A DNA stretch of 64,000 bases from Segatella hominis (GTDB lineage Bacteria; Bacteroidota; Bacteroidia; Bacteroidales; Bacteroidaceae). The notes beneath the pieces are model-generated. The model made no database searches, was not told the origin of the DNA, and saw only the letters and a program-made list of their open reading frames with translations. Location: the NCBI RefSeq assembly GCF_019249725.2, contig NZ_CP137559.1, positions 1,797,501 to 1,861,500 on the forward strand, read 5' to 3'. A program made the position numbers and the translations under genes. Positions 34,117-43,065 of this stretch are shown piece after piece (the first letter of the stretch is position 1; every line of letters begins with the position of its first letter).

Positions 34117-36972
34117 TTATTGGATTCCTCCATGTGTAGGCACAACTCGCTTGATAGTACCATCTGCATTGAATTCCAACTTGTCGATGCAAACCTCACG
34201 GTGAACACCTGGCTGGAAATGGATGTAATCCTTGTTGATGCGATGATAAACGATGTACCACTCATCCGTGCCTGGCTTCTGGATTACGGAGTTATGGGCT
34301 GTGCCATAAATCTCGTGCTGAGGGTCCTGAATCAGGACGATAGGATCCTTCGCAACCTCGATAGGTCCGAGCGGAGACTTGGATGTTCCGTAAGCCACAT
34401 GATAGTTGGCTGCACCCGTATCATCCACCGACCACATGAAGTAGTAGAGTCCGTTACGATAGAACACGTATGGAGCCTCGCGATAAGCATAGTCTCGCAG
34501 GCTTCCACCCTTTGGAGTCATCACGGTCACGGTTTCGTCCTTAATCTTGGTCATGCTTGGCTCCAACTCGGCACCTGCCATGAAACTGTTGCCCCAATAG
34601 AGGTAAGGCTTCTTCGATACTGGGTCGATGAAGACATCCACATCGATGAGCTGACCGTTGCAACCTGGATGATTCTTCGCCAGAAGAGGGTGACCCAGGT
34701 CAACGAATGGACCTGTAGGAGAATCAGAAACCGCTACACCCATCTGCTTTCTGCCGTTGTCATTAGGACGGGCACTGAAATAGAGATAGTACTTGTAGCT
34801 GCCGTTCTTCTGTTTCACCTCGATGGCAGCTGGTGCCCAGAGATTGCCGTTAGCCCAGGAAATCTGGTCGCTCTTGGCATCGAGCGGCACACCTTCGTTC
34901 TTCCACTCCTTCAGGTCGGCAGAAGAATATACGTAGTATTTATATCCACCCCAGCCCGGTTTTCCATCGGTGGTAGAATAGATGTAGTACTTACCTGTCT
35001 TGTTGGAATACAGGATTTCCGGGTCGGCATGGAAGCCTGGCAGGATAGGATTGCCCAATCCGCTGGCTCCCTTGGTGGTAGGAGCGATAGGACGAATGGT
35101 TCCATCGGCATTGTAAGCCATCGGTTCGATGATAACACTGCGCTTGTAGCTTCCGCCATCAGGCAAGGCACCATTATGAGAGAAGAAGAGCCACTGGTCG
35201 TCATAGTTGACGATGGCAGGATGAGTGGTATTACTGTTGCCGGCAATCTCACTGATGATGCCCTTGGCTGTCCAAGGTCCCATGATGTTATCCGCCATGG
35301 CGTAGGCTATCTTCTCTGGCCAGCCCGAAGCATAGCTCAGATAGTATTTCTTGCCATATTTGTGAATCCAAGGAGCCTCGGTGAATGGGAACTCGGTTCC
35401 TACATCGATGCGTTTGATTTCGCCATCAATCTCCACCATATTATCCTTCAGTTTGGCGATGTAGCACTGTCCGTTACCCCATATAATATAAGGTGTATTG
35501 TCATCGTCGATGAAGATGGCTGGGTCGATGCAAGCCCAACTGTGCTTGGAATCGAAGCAATCCTTGTTGGTGAGCATCGGTTTGCCTAACGCATCCTTGT
35601 AAGGACCCGTAATCTTATCGCTCACTGCCACACCGATGCCACACCAGTTGGTTGAAACATACCAGTAGTACTTGCCGTTTCTTTCCACCACATGACCCGC
35701 ATAAGCCTGCTTGCTCTTTGCCCACTTAAAATCAGAAACCATCAGTGGGGTTGGATACTGGGTCCAATGCTTCATATCGGTGGTAGAGAAAATCTTCCAG
35801 TCGTGCATCTCGTATCTTGGATGATTACCCTTGGCATCATGACCAGCGAAAAGCCACAAGGTGTCCTTATCTACCAAAACGGCAGGGTCGGCAGTATGGA
35901 TATGAGAGAAGAGCGGATTGCCTGTTGCCACGAAATCGTGCTTCAATACATAGCCCCACTTCTGCTGCAATCTCTCCATCTCGTCCTTGGTTACAGAACA
36001 AACCGTTCCATGACGAGGGAAGAAATCCTTGCGGAAAGACTCGGGCTTGGTAGAGAAAGTATTCAGATCCTTGGAAATCTGATACTCATAACGGCCTGAA
36101 CCATAAAGGTCGTACATCAGCACATACTCATTCTTGTCATTAAGTTTGAATACACCGGAACCTTCCACACCGGTCTTGCTATCTGCGTAAGCATCGATAA
36201 ACTTGAAGTCCTCCTTCCAAGGTCCCTTCAGGCTCTTGGCAGTAGCCTGCTGGATACCATTCTGGATTTCCTTGCCCTCAGCATTCTTAATGTTTCCTTT
36301 ATAGAACATGTGGTAAACGCCGTTGCGCTCGATAATGTCGTTATCGATGCAACCATATTTGGCATTGAAGAGTACCTTTGGCTCGCTCTCGAAACCCGTA
36401 AAGTCCTTGTTGGCATAAGCATAATAGGTAACGAGACTCTTTCTGCCATCGCCCGTACGCTGAAGGGTGAAATAGATCATATACTTCTTGGCCTTCTTAT
36501 CATAGATGGTCTGTGGAGCCCATACCCAATAGGCATCGCTGAAATGCTCCTTGTAGTCTTCCTTCAACACGATTTTAGAGTGCGTCCAGTTCACTAAATC
36601 TTTTGATTTCATCAATACGATGCCCGGATTATCTTTCCATCCATTCTTCACGGTGTTCATATCTGTAGCCACGATGTAATAGCAGCCATCTCCACCACGA
36701 AGGATATGAGGGTCGCGAATACCGCCACTGGTACTGATAGAGTCGCTGGCGATGACAGGCTGGTTGTCATTGAGCGCATACCAGTTCTTGGCATCCTCAC
36801 TGATGGCAAAACGCAGATGTTCCTGCTGGTTGCCACTTCCCTCGAAATAAGCGAAGAGATAACCTGCAAACTTTTTGTTGGTTGCAGCCTTCTTTGCGGC
36901 AGAAACCTGGAGAGGTGTTCCCCATGCCAACGCTGCCAGCAACAAAGAACTGAATGTAATCTTCATCTTCAT
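34117..36972 (-). CDS. Secreted three-module GH43-like glycoside hydrolase
   Basis: 951 aa with a signal peptide (SLLLAALAWGTPLQVSA, cleavage about 25). Three five-bladed propeller modules of the GH43 type lie in a row, each with three candidate catalytic acids. Module 1 (about 35-340): D87 (GIRDPHI), D210/D212 (CIDNDII), E270 (GVEGSG). Module 2 (350-640): D362 (TADPAV), D483 (CIDPAIF), E532 (FTEAPW). Module 3 (640-951): D650 (HADPEI), D777/D779 (LIDVDVF), E832 (YREAPY). GH43 enzymes mostly cleave arabinofuranosyl or xylosyl linkages. Monocistronic, with its own promoter; it may serve arabinoxylan or arabinan use. Which modules are active is unknown. Confidence 0.88.
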   Translation of the reverse strand: MKMKITFSSLLLAALAWGTPLQVSAAKKAATNKKFAGYLFAYFEGSGNQQEHLRFAISEDAKNWYALNDNQPVIASDSISTSGGIRDPHILRGGDGCYYIVATDMNTVKNGWKDNPGIVLMKSKDLVNWTHSKIVLKEDYKEHFSDAYWVWAPQTIYDKKAKKYMIYFTLQRTGDGRKSLVTYYAYANKDFTGFESEPKVLFNAKYGCIDNDIIERNGVYHMFYKGNIKNAEGKEIQNGIQQATAKSLKGPWKEDFKFIDAYADSKTGVEGSGVFKLNDKNEYVLMYDLYGSGRYEYQISKDLNTFSTKPESFRKDFFPRHGTVCSVTKDEMERLQQKWGYVLKHDFVATGNPLFSHIHTADPAVLVDKDTLWLFAGHDAKGNHPRYEMHDWKIFSTTDMKHWTQYPTPLMVSDFKWAKSKQAYAGHVVERNGKYYWYVSTNWCGIGVAVSDKITGPYKDALGKPMLTNKDCFDSKHSWACIDPAIFIDDDNTPYIIWGNGQCYIAKLKDNMVEIDGEIKRIDVGTEFPFTEAPWIHKYGKKYYLSYASGWPEKIAYAMADNIMGPWTAKGIISEIAGNSNTTHPAIVNYDDQWLFFSHNGALPDGGSYKRSVIIEPMAYNADGTIRPIAPTTKGASGLGNPILPGFHADPEILYSNKTGKYYIYSTTDGKPGWGGYKYYVYSSADLKEWKNEGVPLDAKSDQISWANGNLWAPAAIEVKQKNGSYKYYLYFSARPNDNGRKQMGVAVSDSPTGPFVDLGHPLLAKNHPGCNGQLIDVDVFIDPVSKKPYLYWGNSFMAGAELEPSMTKIKDETVTVMTPKGGSLRDYAYREAPYVFYRNGLYYFMWSVDDTGAANYHVAYGTSKSPLGPIEVAKDPIVLIQDPQHEIYGTAHNSVIQKPGTDEWYIVYHRINKDYIHFQPGVHREVCIDKLEFNADGTIKRVVPTHGGIQ

Positions 36973-37133
36973 GATTTTCTTTTAAGTTAGTGTTATTATT
37001 GTTTTTGTTGTTTATGTCATAATACACATCAAGAACTCCATATACTTATTTTTTTAATAAGCTCAATCCTTACAAGCCCAAACATAAAAGAGTTGCTTAT
37101 AGTGTTAAAACTACATTTATTGAGTTGCGGCTG

Positions 37134-37164
37134 CAAAGATACTAAATAATATGTAAACTAACAA
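37134..37164 (-). promoter_or_regulatory. Promoter of the three-module GH43 gene
   Basis: On the minus strand: TTG (37164-37162), 20 nt, TATCTTTG (37141-37134). The leader to the start codon is about 155 nt. Confidence 0.8.
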
Positions 37165-37214
37165 GCGTTCATGAAGAAAAATTTCTTCTGCATCATAACA
37201 TTCAGACAAAGGTA

Positions 37215-37466
37215 TTACCTGAGGTTATTCCTCAACAATTCACCTATTATAATTAGCAGGAAGAATACAAGGATATAGAGATAATACTGCTCGCGCTTGA
37301 TGAAATCAGCGAAACTGAATTTCCTTCTTCTATTTCCGGCCAGATAGATGTGATAGTCGTATGCCATCATAAAGACGATGGATATAGAAAACACCACCGC
37401 CATGACTCCGATGACCACGATGACATAGGACACAGAAAAAAGAGAGTTTTGTTGGTCTTGTATCAT
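37215..37466 (-). CDS. Small two-TM membrane protein, unknown
   Basis: 83 aa. Two hydrophobic helices (VSYVIVVIGVMAVVFSISIVFMM-like at 12-34 and YLYILVFFLLIIIGELL at 62-78) flank a basic loop (GNRRRKFSFADFIKREQ), predicted to be cytoplasmic. I recognise no family. A -7 box (CAAAGGTA read on plus, 37499-37506) lies 33 nt upstream. It is downstream of the AraC regulator gene on the same strand but separated by a strong terminator, so it is probably independent. Confidence 0.65.
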   Translation of the reverse strand: MIQDQQNSLFSVSYVIVVIGVMAVVFSISIVFMMAYDYHIYLAGNRRRKFSFADFIKREQYYLYILVFFLLIIIGELLRNNLR

Positions 37467-37528
37467 AATCTTTAGCTTTCGGTTGTTAAGTTTTAATGCA
37501 AAGGTAGCAGTAAAAATCCAAAAAGAGG

Positions 37529-37586
37529 TGTTGCATTCCTATGGTTGTTGTTGCATTCCTACCAAAAAAGGTGTTGCATTCGTAGG
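37529..37586. repeat. Three spaced copies of TGTTGCATTC
   Basis: GTTGCATTCCTA near 37530 and 37550 and GTTGCATTCGTAG near 37573, the last forming the left arm of the terminator at 37564-37602. They could be binding sites or products of terminator duplication. Confidence 0.5.
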
Positions 37587-37602
37587 AATGCAACACCTTT
37601 TT
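37564..37602 (-). terminator. Terminator of the AraC-type regulator gene
   Basis: AAAAAGGTGTTGCATTC and GAATGCAACACCTTTTT form a perfect 17-bp stem with a 4-nt loop, with T-runs in both directions. Confidence 0.93.
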
Positions 37603-37624
37603 AAACATTTATTAACCATTAAAG

Positions 37625-38779
37625 CTATATCATCTGTTCGCGCCACTGGTTAGGCGACAGCCCTGTCTTTTGCTTGAAAATGCGGTATATCTGTGTATGG
37701 GATGAGAATCCGCACTCAGTAGATATGGCATCATTGCTAAAATCCGGTCTTTCCTTCATCATGCGAACCGCCTCATTAAAGCGGATATCGCTGAGCCATG
37801 TACGGAAATTGGTATGCTGAGAAAGATTGAAATATTCGGTAAGTTCATTCTTCTTACAACCCAAGTTGGCAGCAAGCGAATATATGGTGACATTGCAGTC
37901 TTTGTACATTCTGTCATCACACCATTTTTCCAATGCTGCTCCAATCTCTTTCATCCGTTTTTGGGAGAAAATGTTCAAATCTGCCTGTCCATCAGCCACG
38001 GCATCCTGCTGATCTCCATAGGCAAGCTGATCTGTCAATGTAGCTGATTCCTCCAGTTCTTCCTGATCCTCCAGTTCTTCCTGTATATTCTCACCAGGTG
38101 TAATATAATAGCCCAACGAGATAAAACTATATACAAAGAATATGAAAGCAAGCAAAATCAGCGGACCTACCAGCAACAATAAGGTGTCGAAGAGAATGAC
38201 TATAGGCAGAAAGGCTGCTGAGACGCATACCAATACAAGACTGGATCGTGCATATCGAACGTGTGGCAGAAGATCGCCAGCCGACTCCTCCAACAGTTTT
38301 TTCTTGCGCTTCAGTACCTCAGAATAGCTGGCATAGATGAAGTATGCCATACTTCCCATAAAGAGTGCGAGCATCACGTATAACAAACCGCCCAGATGGA
38401 GACTTTTGCTGCTGAAAACGCCAAAGATGAAGATGGCGACAATCAGCGCATAGGCAGCCGCACTACGCAAACAATAGCGACGCATGACGCTTCTTGTGCT
38501 CTCCATATTGATGATGGATAGGGTGATGGCAAAAACCACGGGAGTGTAGAACATGATATTAACGACTGCCCCCACATCAGCACCTTGGGCACGAAATCCC
38601 TGAGTCATCTGCAAGAAGTAATGTATGCAGAATACGGCCATTGATCCACAAAGCAACCACCGAGAGGTCTCGTAGCGTCTTACCTTCCATCTCACTTGCA
38701 GAGAAGCCATTGCTATATGCAAGCCCAACATGCCGGTAATGATGCAGCAAATCAACTGTAATATAAATATTGATGTCAT
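37625..38779 (-). CDS. Membrane-anchored AraC-family regulator
   Basis: 384 aa. Residues 1-230 hold about six or seven membrane helices (ILQLICCIITGMLGLHIAMA, VVFAITLSIINM, AYALIVAIFIFGVF, LIVLFDTLLLLVGPLILLAFIF-like). An acidic Glu-rich linker (EELEDQEELEES) follows. The C-terminal 100 residues are an AraC DNA-binding domain with two HTH units (TIYSLAANLGCKKNELTEYF and DAISTECGFSSHTQIYRIFKQKTG). This one-protein sensor/regulator layout is typical of Bacteroidales. A nearby target could be the GH43 gene or the large secreted-protein gene; the sequence does not settle which. Confidence 0.88.
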   Translation of the reverse strand: MTSIFILQLICCIITGMLGLHIAMASLQVRWKVRRYETSRWLLCGSMAVFCIHYFLQMTQGFRAQGADVGAVVNIMFYTPVVFAITLSIINMESTRSVMRRYCLRSAAAYALIVAIFIFGVFSSKSLHLGGLLYVMLALFMGSMAYFIYASYSEVLKRKKKLLEESAGDLLPHVRYARSSLVLVCVSAAFLPIVILFDTLLLLVGPLILLAFIFFVYSFISLGYYITPGENIQEELEDQEELEESATLTDQLAYGDQQDAVADGQADLNIFSQKRMKEIGAALEKWCDDRMYKDCNVTIYSLAANLGCKKNELTEYFNLSQHTNFRTWLSDIRFNEAVRMMKERPDFSNDAISTECGFSSHTQIYRIFKQKTGLSPNQWREQMI

Positions 38780-38884
38780 GATTATCTAAATAAAAAAATA
38801 GAAAAGTTGCTGCAAAAGTACAACTATTTAATGAGAAATGAATAGATTTTCACAAAAAAGTTTCCCAAACTCCTTTTTTTATCT

Positions 38885-38892
38885 TAACTTTG
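38885..38892 (+). promoter_or_regulatory. -7 box of the Cof-type phosphatase gene
   Basis: TAACTTTG, 85 nt before the ATG. No clear -33 partner. Confidence 0.5.
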
Positions 38893-38977
38893 CAGCCTCT
38901 ATCATCTATAGCAGTCGCACTATCCATCATAGAAATAACTTCATCAAAGAAAATAAAATCATAAAAGAAAAAACATA

Positions 38978-39814
38978 ATGGAAAATAAAAAGATTCCTTA
39001 TCGTGCCATCGCTCTCGACCTCGACGGCACGCTGACCAACCACGAGAAAGTGGTGACACCTCGCACCCGTCAGGCTCTCCTGAAAGCTCAAGACAATGGT
39101 GCTATCATCATTTTAGCTTCCGGGCGCCCTACATACGGTATCCAACCAGTAGCAGAATGTCTTGAACTGGAAAAACGAGGAGGATTCATTCTTTCCTATA
39201 ATGGCGGAAAGATTGTGGATGCCAAGACCGGTGAGGAATATTTCTCACAATATCTGCCAGATAGCGTGATACCTTTATTATATCAGTATGCCAAGGAAAA
39301 GAACTATGCACTCTTAGGATATGCCGGCAATGAGATCATCACCGAAATACCAGACGACCAGTATGTGAAGGAAGAATCCCGCATCAACAAGATGAACATT
39401 CGGAAGGTTGAAAAACTGCTTGATGCGCTGGAGCCTCATCCTACCAAACTCCTGATGACTGGCGACCCTACCGACATGCAGAAGGCAGAAGAAGAACTCT
39501 CTGGCATTGTAGGCGACAAAATGTCTGTTTTCCGCTCGGCTCCTTTCTTCCTGGAACTGGTTCCTAACGGCATCGACAAAGCACAGTCTTTGCAGAGATT
39601 ATTGGGTAAAATCAATCTCACTCCTGCAGACATGATAGCCTTCGGTGATGGATATAATGACCTCAGTATGCTCAAACTTGCCGGTGTCGGTGTGGCTATG
39701 GCTAATGCTGCTCCTGAGGTAAGAGCGGAAGCTGACTACGTTACTCTTTCCAATGAAGAAGATGGTGTGGCTGCTGCGCTGAACCATTTTCTGGAAATGA
39801 GAAATGAGAAATGA
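38978..39814 (+). CDS. Cof-type HAD-IIB phosphatase
   Basis: 278 aa. Motif I is ALDLDGTLTNHEK, motif II is in IILASGRPTYGIQP, motif III is the Lys in GIDKAQSLQRLL, motif IV is IAFGDGYNDLSMLKLAGVGVAM. The C2B cap lies between II and III. Enzymes of this group dephosphorylate sugar phosphates, flavin precursors and PLP. The final residues (FLEMRNEK) run into the AATGAGAAA repeat, as in the nucleotidyltransferase gene. Monocistronic, with its own terminator. Confidence 0.92.
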   Translation: MENKKIPYRAIALDLDGTLTNHEKVVTPRTRQALLKAQDNGAIIILASGRPTYGIQPVAECLELEKRGGFILSYNGGKIVDAKTGEEYFSQYLPDSVIPLLYQYAKEKNYALLGYAGNEIITEIPDDQYVKEESRINKMNIRKVEKLLDALEPHPTKLLMTGDPTDMQKAEEELSGIVGDKMSVFRSAPFFLELVPNGIDKAQSLQRLLGKINLTPADMIAFGDGYNDLSMLKLAGVGVAMANAAPEVRAEADYVTLSNEEDGVAAALNHFLEMRNEK

Positions 39815-39855
39815 GAAAGACTATAAAATGAGAAATTACAAATGAGAAATGAGAA
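39796..39855. repeat. AATGAGAAA-type repeat at the 3' end of the Cof gene
   Basis: Repeated AAATGAGA units, including GAGAAAGACTATAAAATGAG, closely match the junction repeat around 32490-32670 read in the same or opposite sense. Confidence 0.75.
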
Positions 39856-39892
39856 AAAAGTTGGTTTCATTCTGGGTGAAACCAACTTTTTT
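39854..39892 (+). terminator. Terminator of the Cof-type phosphatase gene
   Basis: AAAAAGTTGGTTTCA pairs with TGAAACCAACTTTTT around a 7-nt loop. Confidence 0.93.
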
Positions 39893-39972
39893 GATGATTG
39901 TCTTATGATTTCTGAGGATCGCAGGAAATCTTCTAATGACTTCCGATTATTTCTGAACGACTTTCTTCCCAT

Positions 39973-42663
39973 TCACAATGTAACTACCAGTTCACCGGTC
40001 TTATCATTATAATAAACGGCTATCACCTGGTTGGCTTTTAAAGTAGGAGTGATGGACTTCTCTACATTCTTAGCCTTATAATTCAAAGTCACCTTGATAC
40101 TTGATGCCTGCAGGTTCTTGAGATAAACCTTGGTGGAATCCTCTGCATCCTGAATAGCCTGCAAACCGGAGCCCTTGACCGTGAAGCCTAAGATTTCGCC
40201 CTTGGAATGATTGACGTCCAAGAGGAAAGTGGCATCTGCCTTGGAATCCACAATATTGGTTTCTACCGTAAATACAGGCGCTGCACCATTGAGTTGCACA
40301 TTCTTCAACTGGCATCGGGTATCACCACAGAAGTTAGACAAAAGCATGTAGGAAGCACCATCAGGGTCTGTAGCGATAACACCATTCCATCCCTCAGCTA
40401 CCATCTCCTTCAAACTGATAGCCTTCTGCATCAGCTTGCGGGTACTTTCAGCATTCACATTACTATAATAGATGATATTGCGCTTATCTACAATGTCGCC
40501 AGCCTTCACATCCTTACTCTTGTCGCTATAAGAAGCATAGAGTTTGGAAGTATTCACGGAATTGTTGTTGGCACGGTTTCCAAAGCCCATGGTCTTACCA
40601 TCTACGTTGACAACACCCAGAGCATTATCGATATTCACCCAGTTGGTATTCATGGTGAGGAATTGAGAACCATCACTCTGCTTGTGGGTCATACCCGTCT
40701 CCTGATTCTTGGCATTGTCGAAATAGAGCGTACGCTTGGTTCGCGTCATTTCGTCGGTACTGATAGCCATCAGACCTCCCTGATCCTTGGTAATGGTGGC
40801 AGCTGCATTGGCACGCACATAATCGGTATAGATGACAGCATTACCTGGAGTAGAATAGATGGCGAAACGATTGTTGAGCGTTCCGTCATTCATATTCAGT
40901 TCGCCGTTCATCGTATAACTGTTGCCACGGAGATTATAGATGCCGCTGACTACAGGTGTGGCGTTTGTACTCTTACCACTTACCTGATAACTACCGAGGA
41001 AGTTACCGGTATTGTTCTCACGGTAAGGTACGATCATCTTGTTCTTATCCGCACTGTTGGCTGCAATGTATCCGGTATAACTGCCCTTACCTGCACTCCA
41101 TGAGAAACAGGTGAAACGGTCGGCAGTAGAGGCACGGACTATATTCTGGCAAGGGAATATACGGGCTGCAGCATAACGCTGGTTGAACGCATTCCAATCT
41201 GTAGGGGTTACATCTGCTGTAGATATGGCCTCATGCATCAGCCAGGTCATCATCACACGGTGAGCTTCTACACCCATACGGCGTGCTCCGATATCAGAGC
41301 GCAACAGCCAGGATCCGTCAGACGTTGTAGTCTGGCGTGCCTTGATATTCTTGTAAGCCAAGTTCTCAAGCATCAGCGCATCTGGATCGTTCAGGAAACA
41401 CGCATTGGTAGTGTATGAAGTGATTTGGTCGAAAAGGAAGAGGCTCCAGTCATTACCATTAGGCATAGCCAGTTCACCATCTGCCAGAGCCAGCCAGTTG
41501 AGCACCTCCTTCATCACCTTGTCATTATTGTGCATGAGCGAATTGGTCTTCCACTTCTCCTCACCGATGGTCTTCTGCTGGAAGAGTTTCAGCGCCAGAG
41601 CAGCCTCGCCCAACTCCTGTATCACTACGTTCTGATAGCTCGTATGGAAAAAGTTGTGGTTCTGGAGCGTATAGTCGTCAAAAAGATTCTGTCCCTTATA
41701 GAGGTCAGCCACGGTCTTCTTGTCATAATGCGGATCAATAACGGTCGTATTATGGGCATCATTCTTATGAGAATAACTGTTGATGGCAAACTCACGGAGG
41801 CGCTCAAACCACTTAGGAGCCATCTCATCATTAGGGAACAGACCCAATGTAGCAGCCAGCACATCAGCCTCCCAACCATTCTCTTCAGCTTTCGTATCCC
41901 CGTTATAACCGGTAGGTATCGTGCGATTCAACTCATAATTGCATTCAGCCTTCAGGAGTTTCTCGATATATCCCTTCTGTTTGTCGGAGAGTTTATCCCA
42001 CTGGAAATAAGCGGAATAAGCTACGGACATCGCCCAAAGTGAACTTTCCCAAACATAATCGCTACCGGAAGTAGAACCCCAGTAGTTGTTACCAGAACAG
42101 GTTTTCAACTTATTTGCCTTATGGGTAGAGTAAGCGAAAACCAGACTCTTCATCGCCATCTTTTCCAGGTCATCCCAAGTAACGCCCTCAGGCAGAGTCA
42201 CCTTGTCCTTACCATATTTTACGAGGAAAGCAGAAATCATGGAGAGGTCGGCATTGGAGCGAACACCGTCCTCATTATTCTGCATGGTACTATTACACTT
42301 GAAAGCACCACATACCTCATTCACAGAATTTGGCGCAGCACAATCCTGGAAGTCATTCTTCAGATACTTGGAGAATTTAGCCAACATATTCATCAGGTCA
42401 CCCTTCATGGTAGCCTCATCCACAAACTGATTGTTGATTACCCCTTCTATAGGACTGGTCACACTCTCCTCAGTAGGAGTCACCTCTTTCGCCTCATTGG
42501 AATGATCACTTACCGCTTTCACCTTTTTCTTGAAAGCAGTAGAAATCTCAGAAGTCTGTCCCTCAGTATTTCTCATTTCAGGAGCGATGACTCCCGTAGA
42601 TGCAGCCATAGCTACACCAGCAGAAAGTACAATGGCAGAACAAAATGTTTGTTTCTTCTTCAT
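39973..42663 (-). CDS. Large secreted protein, candidate polysaccharide-active enzyme of unknown family
   Basis: 896 aa with a signal peptide (FCSAIVLSAGVAMAAS). After a linker (25-85), residues 90-500 are helical in repeats typical of alpha/alpha-toroid enzymes: GWEADVLAATLGLFP, DDYTLQNHNFFHTSYQNV, DGSWLLRSDIGARRMG, MMTWLMHEA. The aromatic/His/Asn cluster LQNHNFFHTSYQN resembles active-site segments of toroid lyases. Residues 520-896 are beta-rich (about four sheets), as in lyase-type C-terminal domains. I cannot match a named lyase or hydrolase family. Monocistronic, between carbohydrate genes, so a glycan role is likely but inferred. Confidence 0.65.
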   Translation of the reverse strand: MKKKQTFCSAIVLSAGVAMAASTGVIAPEMRNTEGQTSEISTAFKKKVKAVSDHSNEAKEVTPTEESVTSPIEGVINNQFVDEATMKGDLMNMLAKFSKYLKNDFQDCAAPNSVNEVCGAFKCNSTMQNNEDGVRSNADLSMISAFLVKYGKDKVTLPEGVTWDDLEKMAMKSLVFAYSTHKANKLKTCSGNNYWGSTSGSDYVWESSLWAMSVAYSAYFQWDKLSDKQKGYIEKLLKAECNYELNRTIPTGYNGDTKAEENGWEADVLAATLGLFPNDEMAPKWFERLREFAINSYSHKNDAHNTTVIDPHYDKKTVADLYKGQNLFDDYTLQNHNFFHTSYQNVVIQELGEAALALKLFQQKTIGEEKWKTNSLMHNNDKVMKEVLNWLALADGELAMPNGNDWSLFLFDQITSYTTNACFLNDPDALMLENLAYKNIKARQTTTSDGSWLLRSDIGARRMGVEAHRVMMTWLMHEAISTADVTPTDWNAFNQRYAAARIFPCQNIVRASTADRFTCFSWSAGKGSYTGYIAANSADKNKMIVPYRENNTGNFLGSYQVSGKSTNATPVVSGIYNLRGNSYTMNGELNMNDGTLNNRFAIYSTPGNAVIYTDYVRANAAATITKDQGGLMAISTDEMTRTKRTLYFDNAKNQETGMTHKQSDGSQFLTMNTNWVNIDNALGVVNVDGKTMGFGNRANNNSVNTSKLYASYSDKSKDVKAGDIVDKRNIIYYSNVNAESTRKLMQKAISLKEMVAEGWNGVIATDPDGASYMLLSNFCGDTRCQLKNVQLNGAAPVFTVETNIVDSKADATFLLDVNHSKGEILGFTVKGSGLQAIQDAEDSTKVYLKNLQASSIKVTLNYKAKNVEKSITPTLKANQVIAVYYNDKTGELVVTL

Positions 42664-43003
42664 TTTGTTTTTAGCTATTTATTATCAAAAAGTACATTAA
42701 AATGAGATGCAGAAATTACCTATGCGAGTACCTTTGTATAAAGATACAGGATACCAATTATCTCATGCAAAACCTGCCTGTCTCATTCCGACTGCAAAAG
42801 TAGGTTTTTATCATCAGACAGAGGGCAAGTATTCATGAATTAAAAGTCACAAATCGTTAAAACACGCAGAAAACCTCACTTTTCATTTAGGTATATTCAT
42901 TTCGTCTCAAACAATTGGTGGCAAAAATACAACATTTTCCTCAAATACAAGAGAAAAGAAGCGTTTTATTTTTGTTTATAAAATAAAAAAGATATAATTA
43001 TTC
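42664..43003. other. Divergent intergenic region
   Basis: About 340 nt, AT-rich. Minus-strand -7 candidates, read on plus as CAAAAGTA (42795-42802) and CAAAAATA (about 42922), may drive the large secreted-protein gene. No coding frame is supported. Confidence 0.45.
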
Positions 43004-43033
43004 TTGTTATTTATAGAATTATGTGTACCTTTG
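43004..43033 (+). promoter_or_regulatory. Promoter of ilvA
   Basis: TTG at 43004-43006, 19 nt, TACCTTTG at 43026-43033. Because the -7 box lies inside an upstream in-frame extension (ATG 43021), it decides the true start at 43066. Confidence 0.85.
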
Positions 43034-43065
43034 CACACATAACAAATAAAAGCATATCAGCAGTT

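Noticed and set aside
34111..35589. 492-codon plus-strand frame within the GH43 gene
   Set aside because: Lies antisense to a clear three-module GH43 protein; shadow frame.
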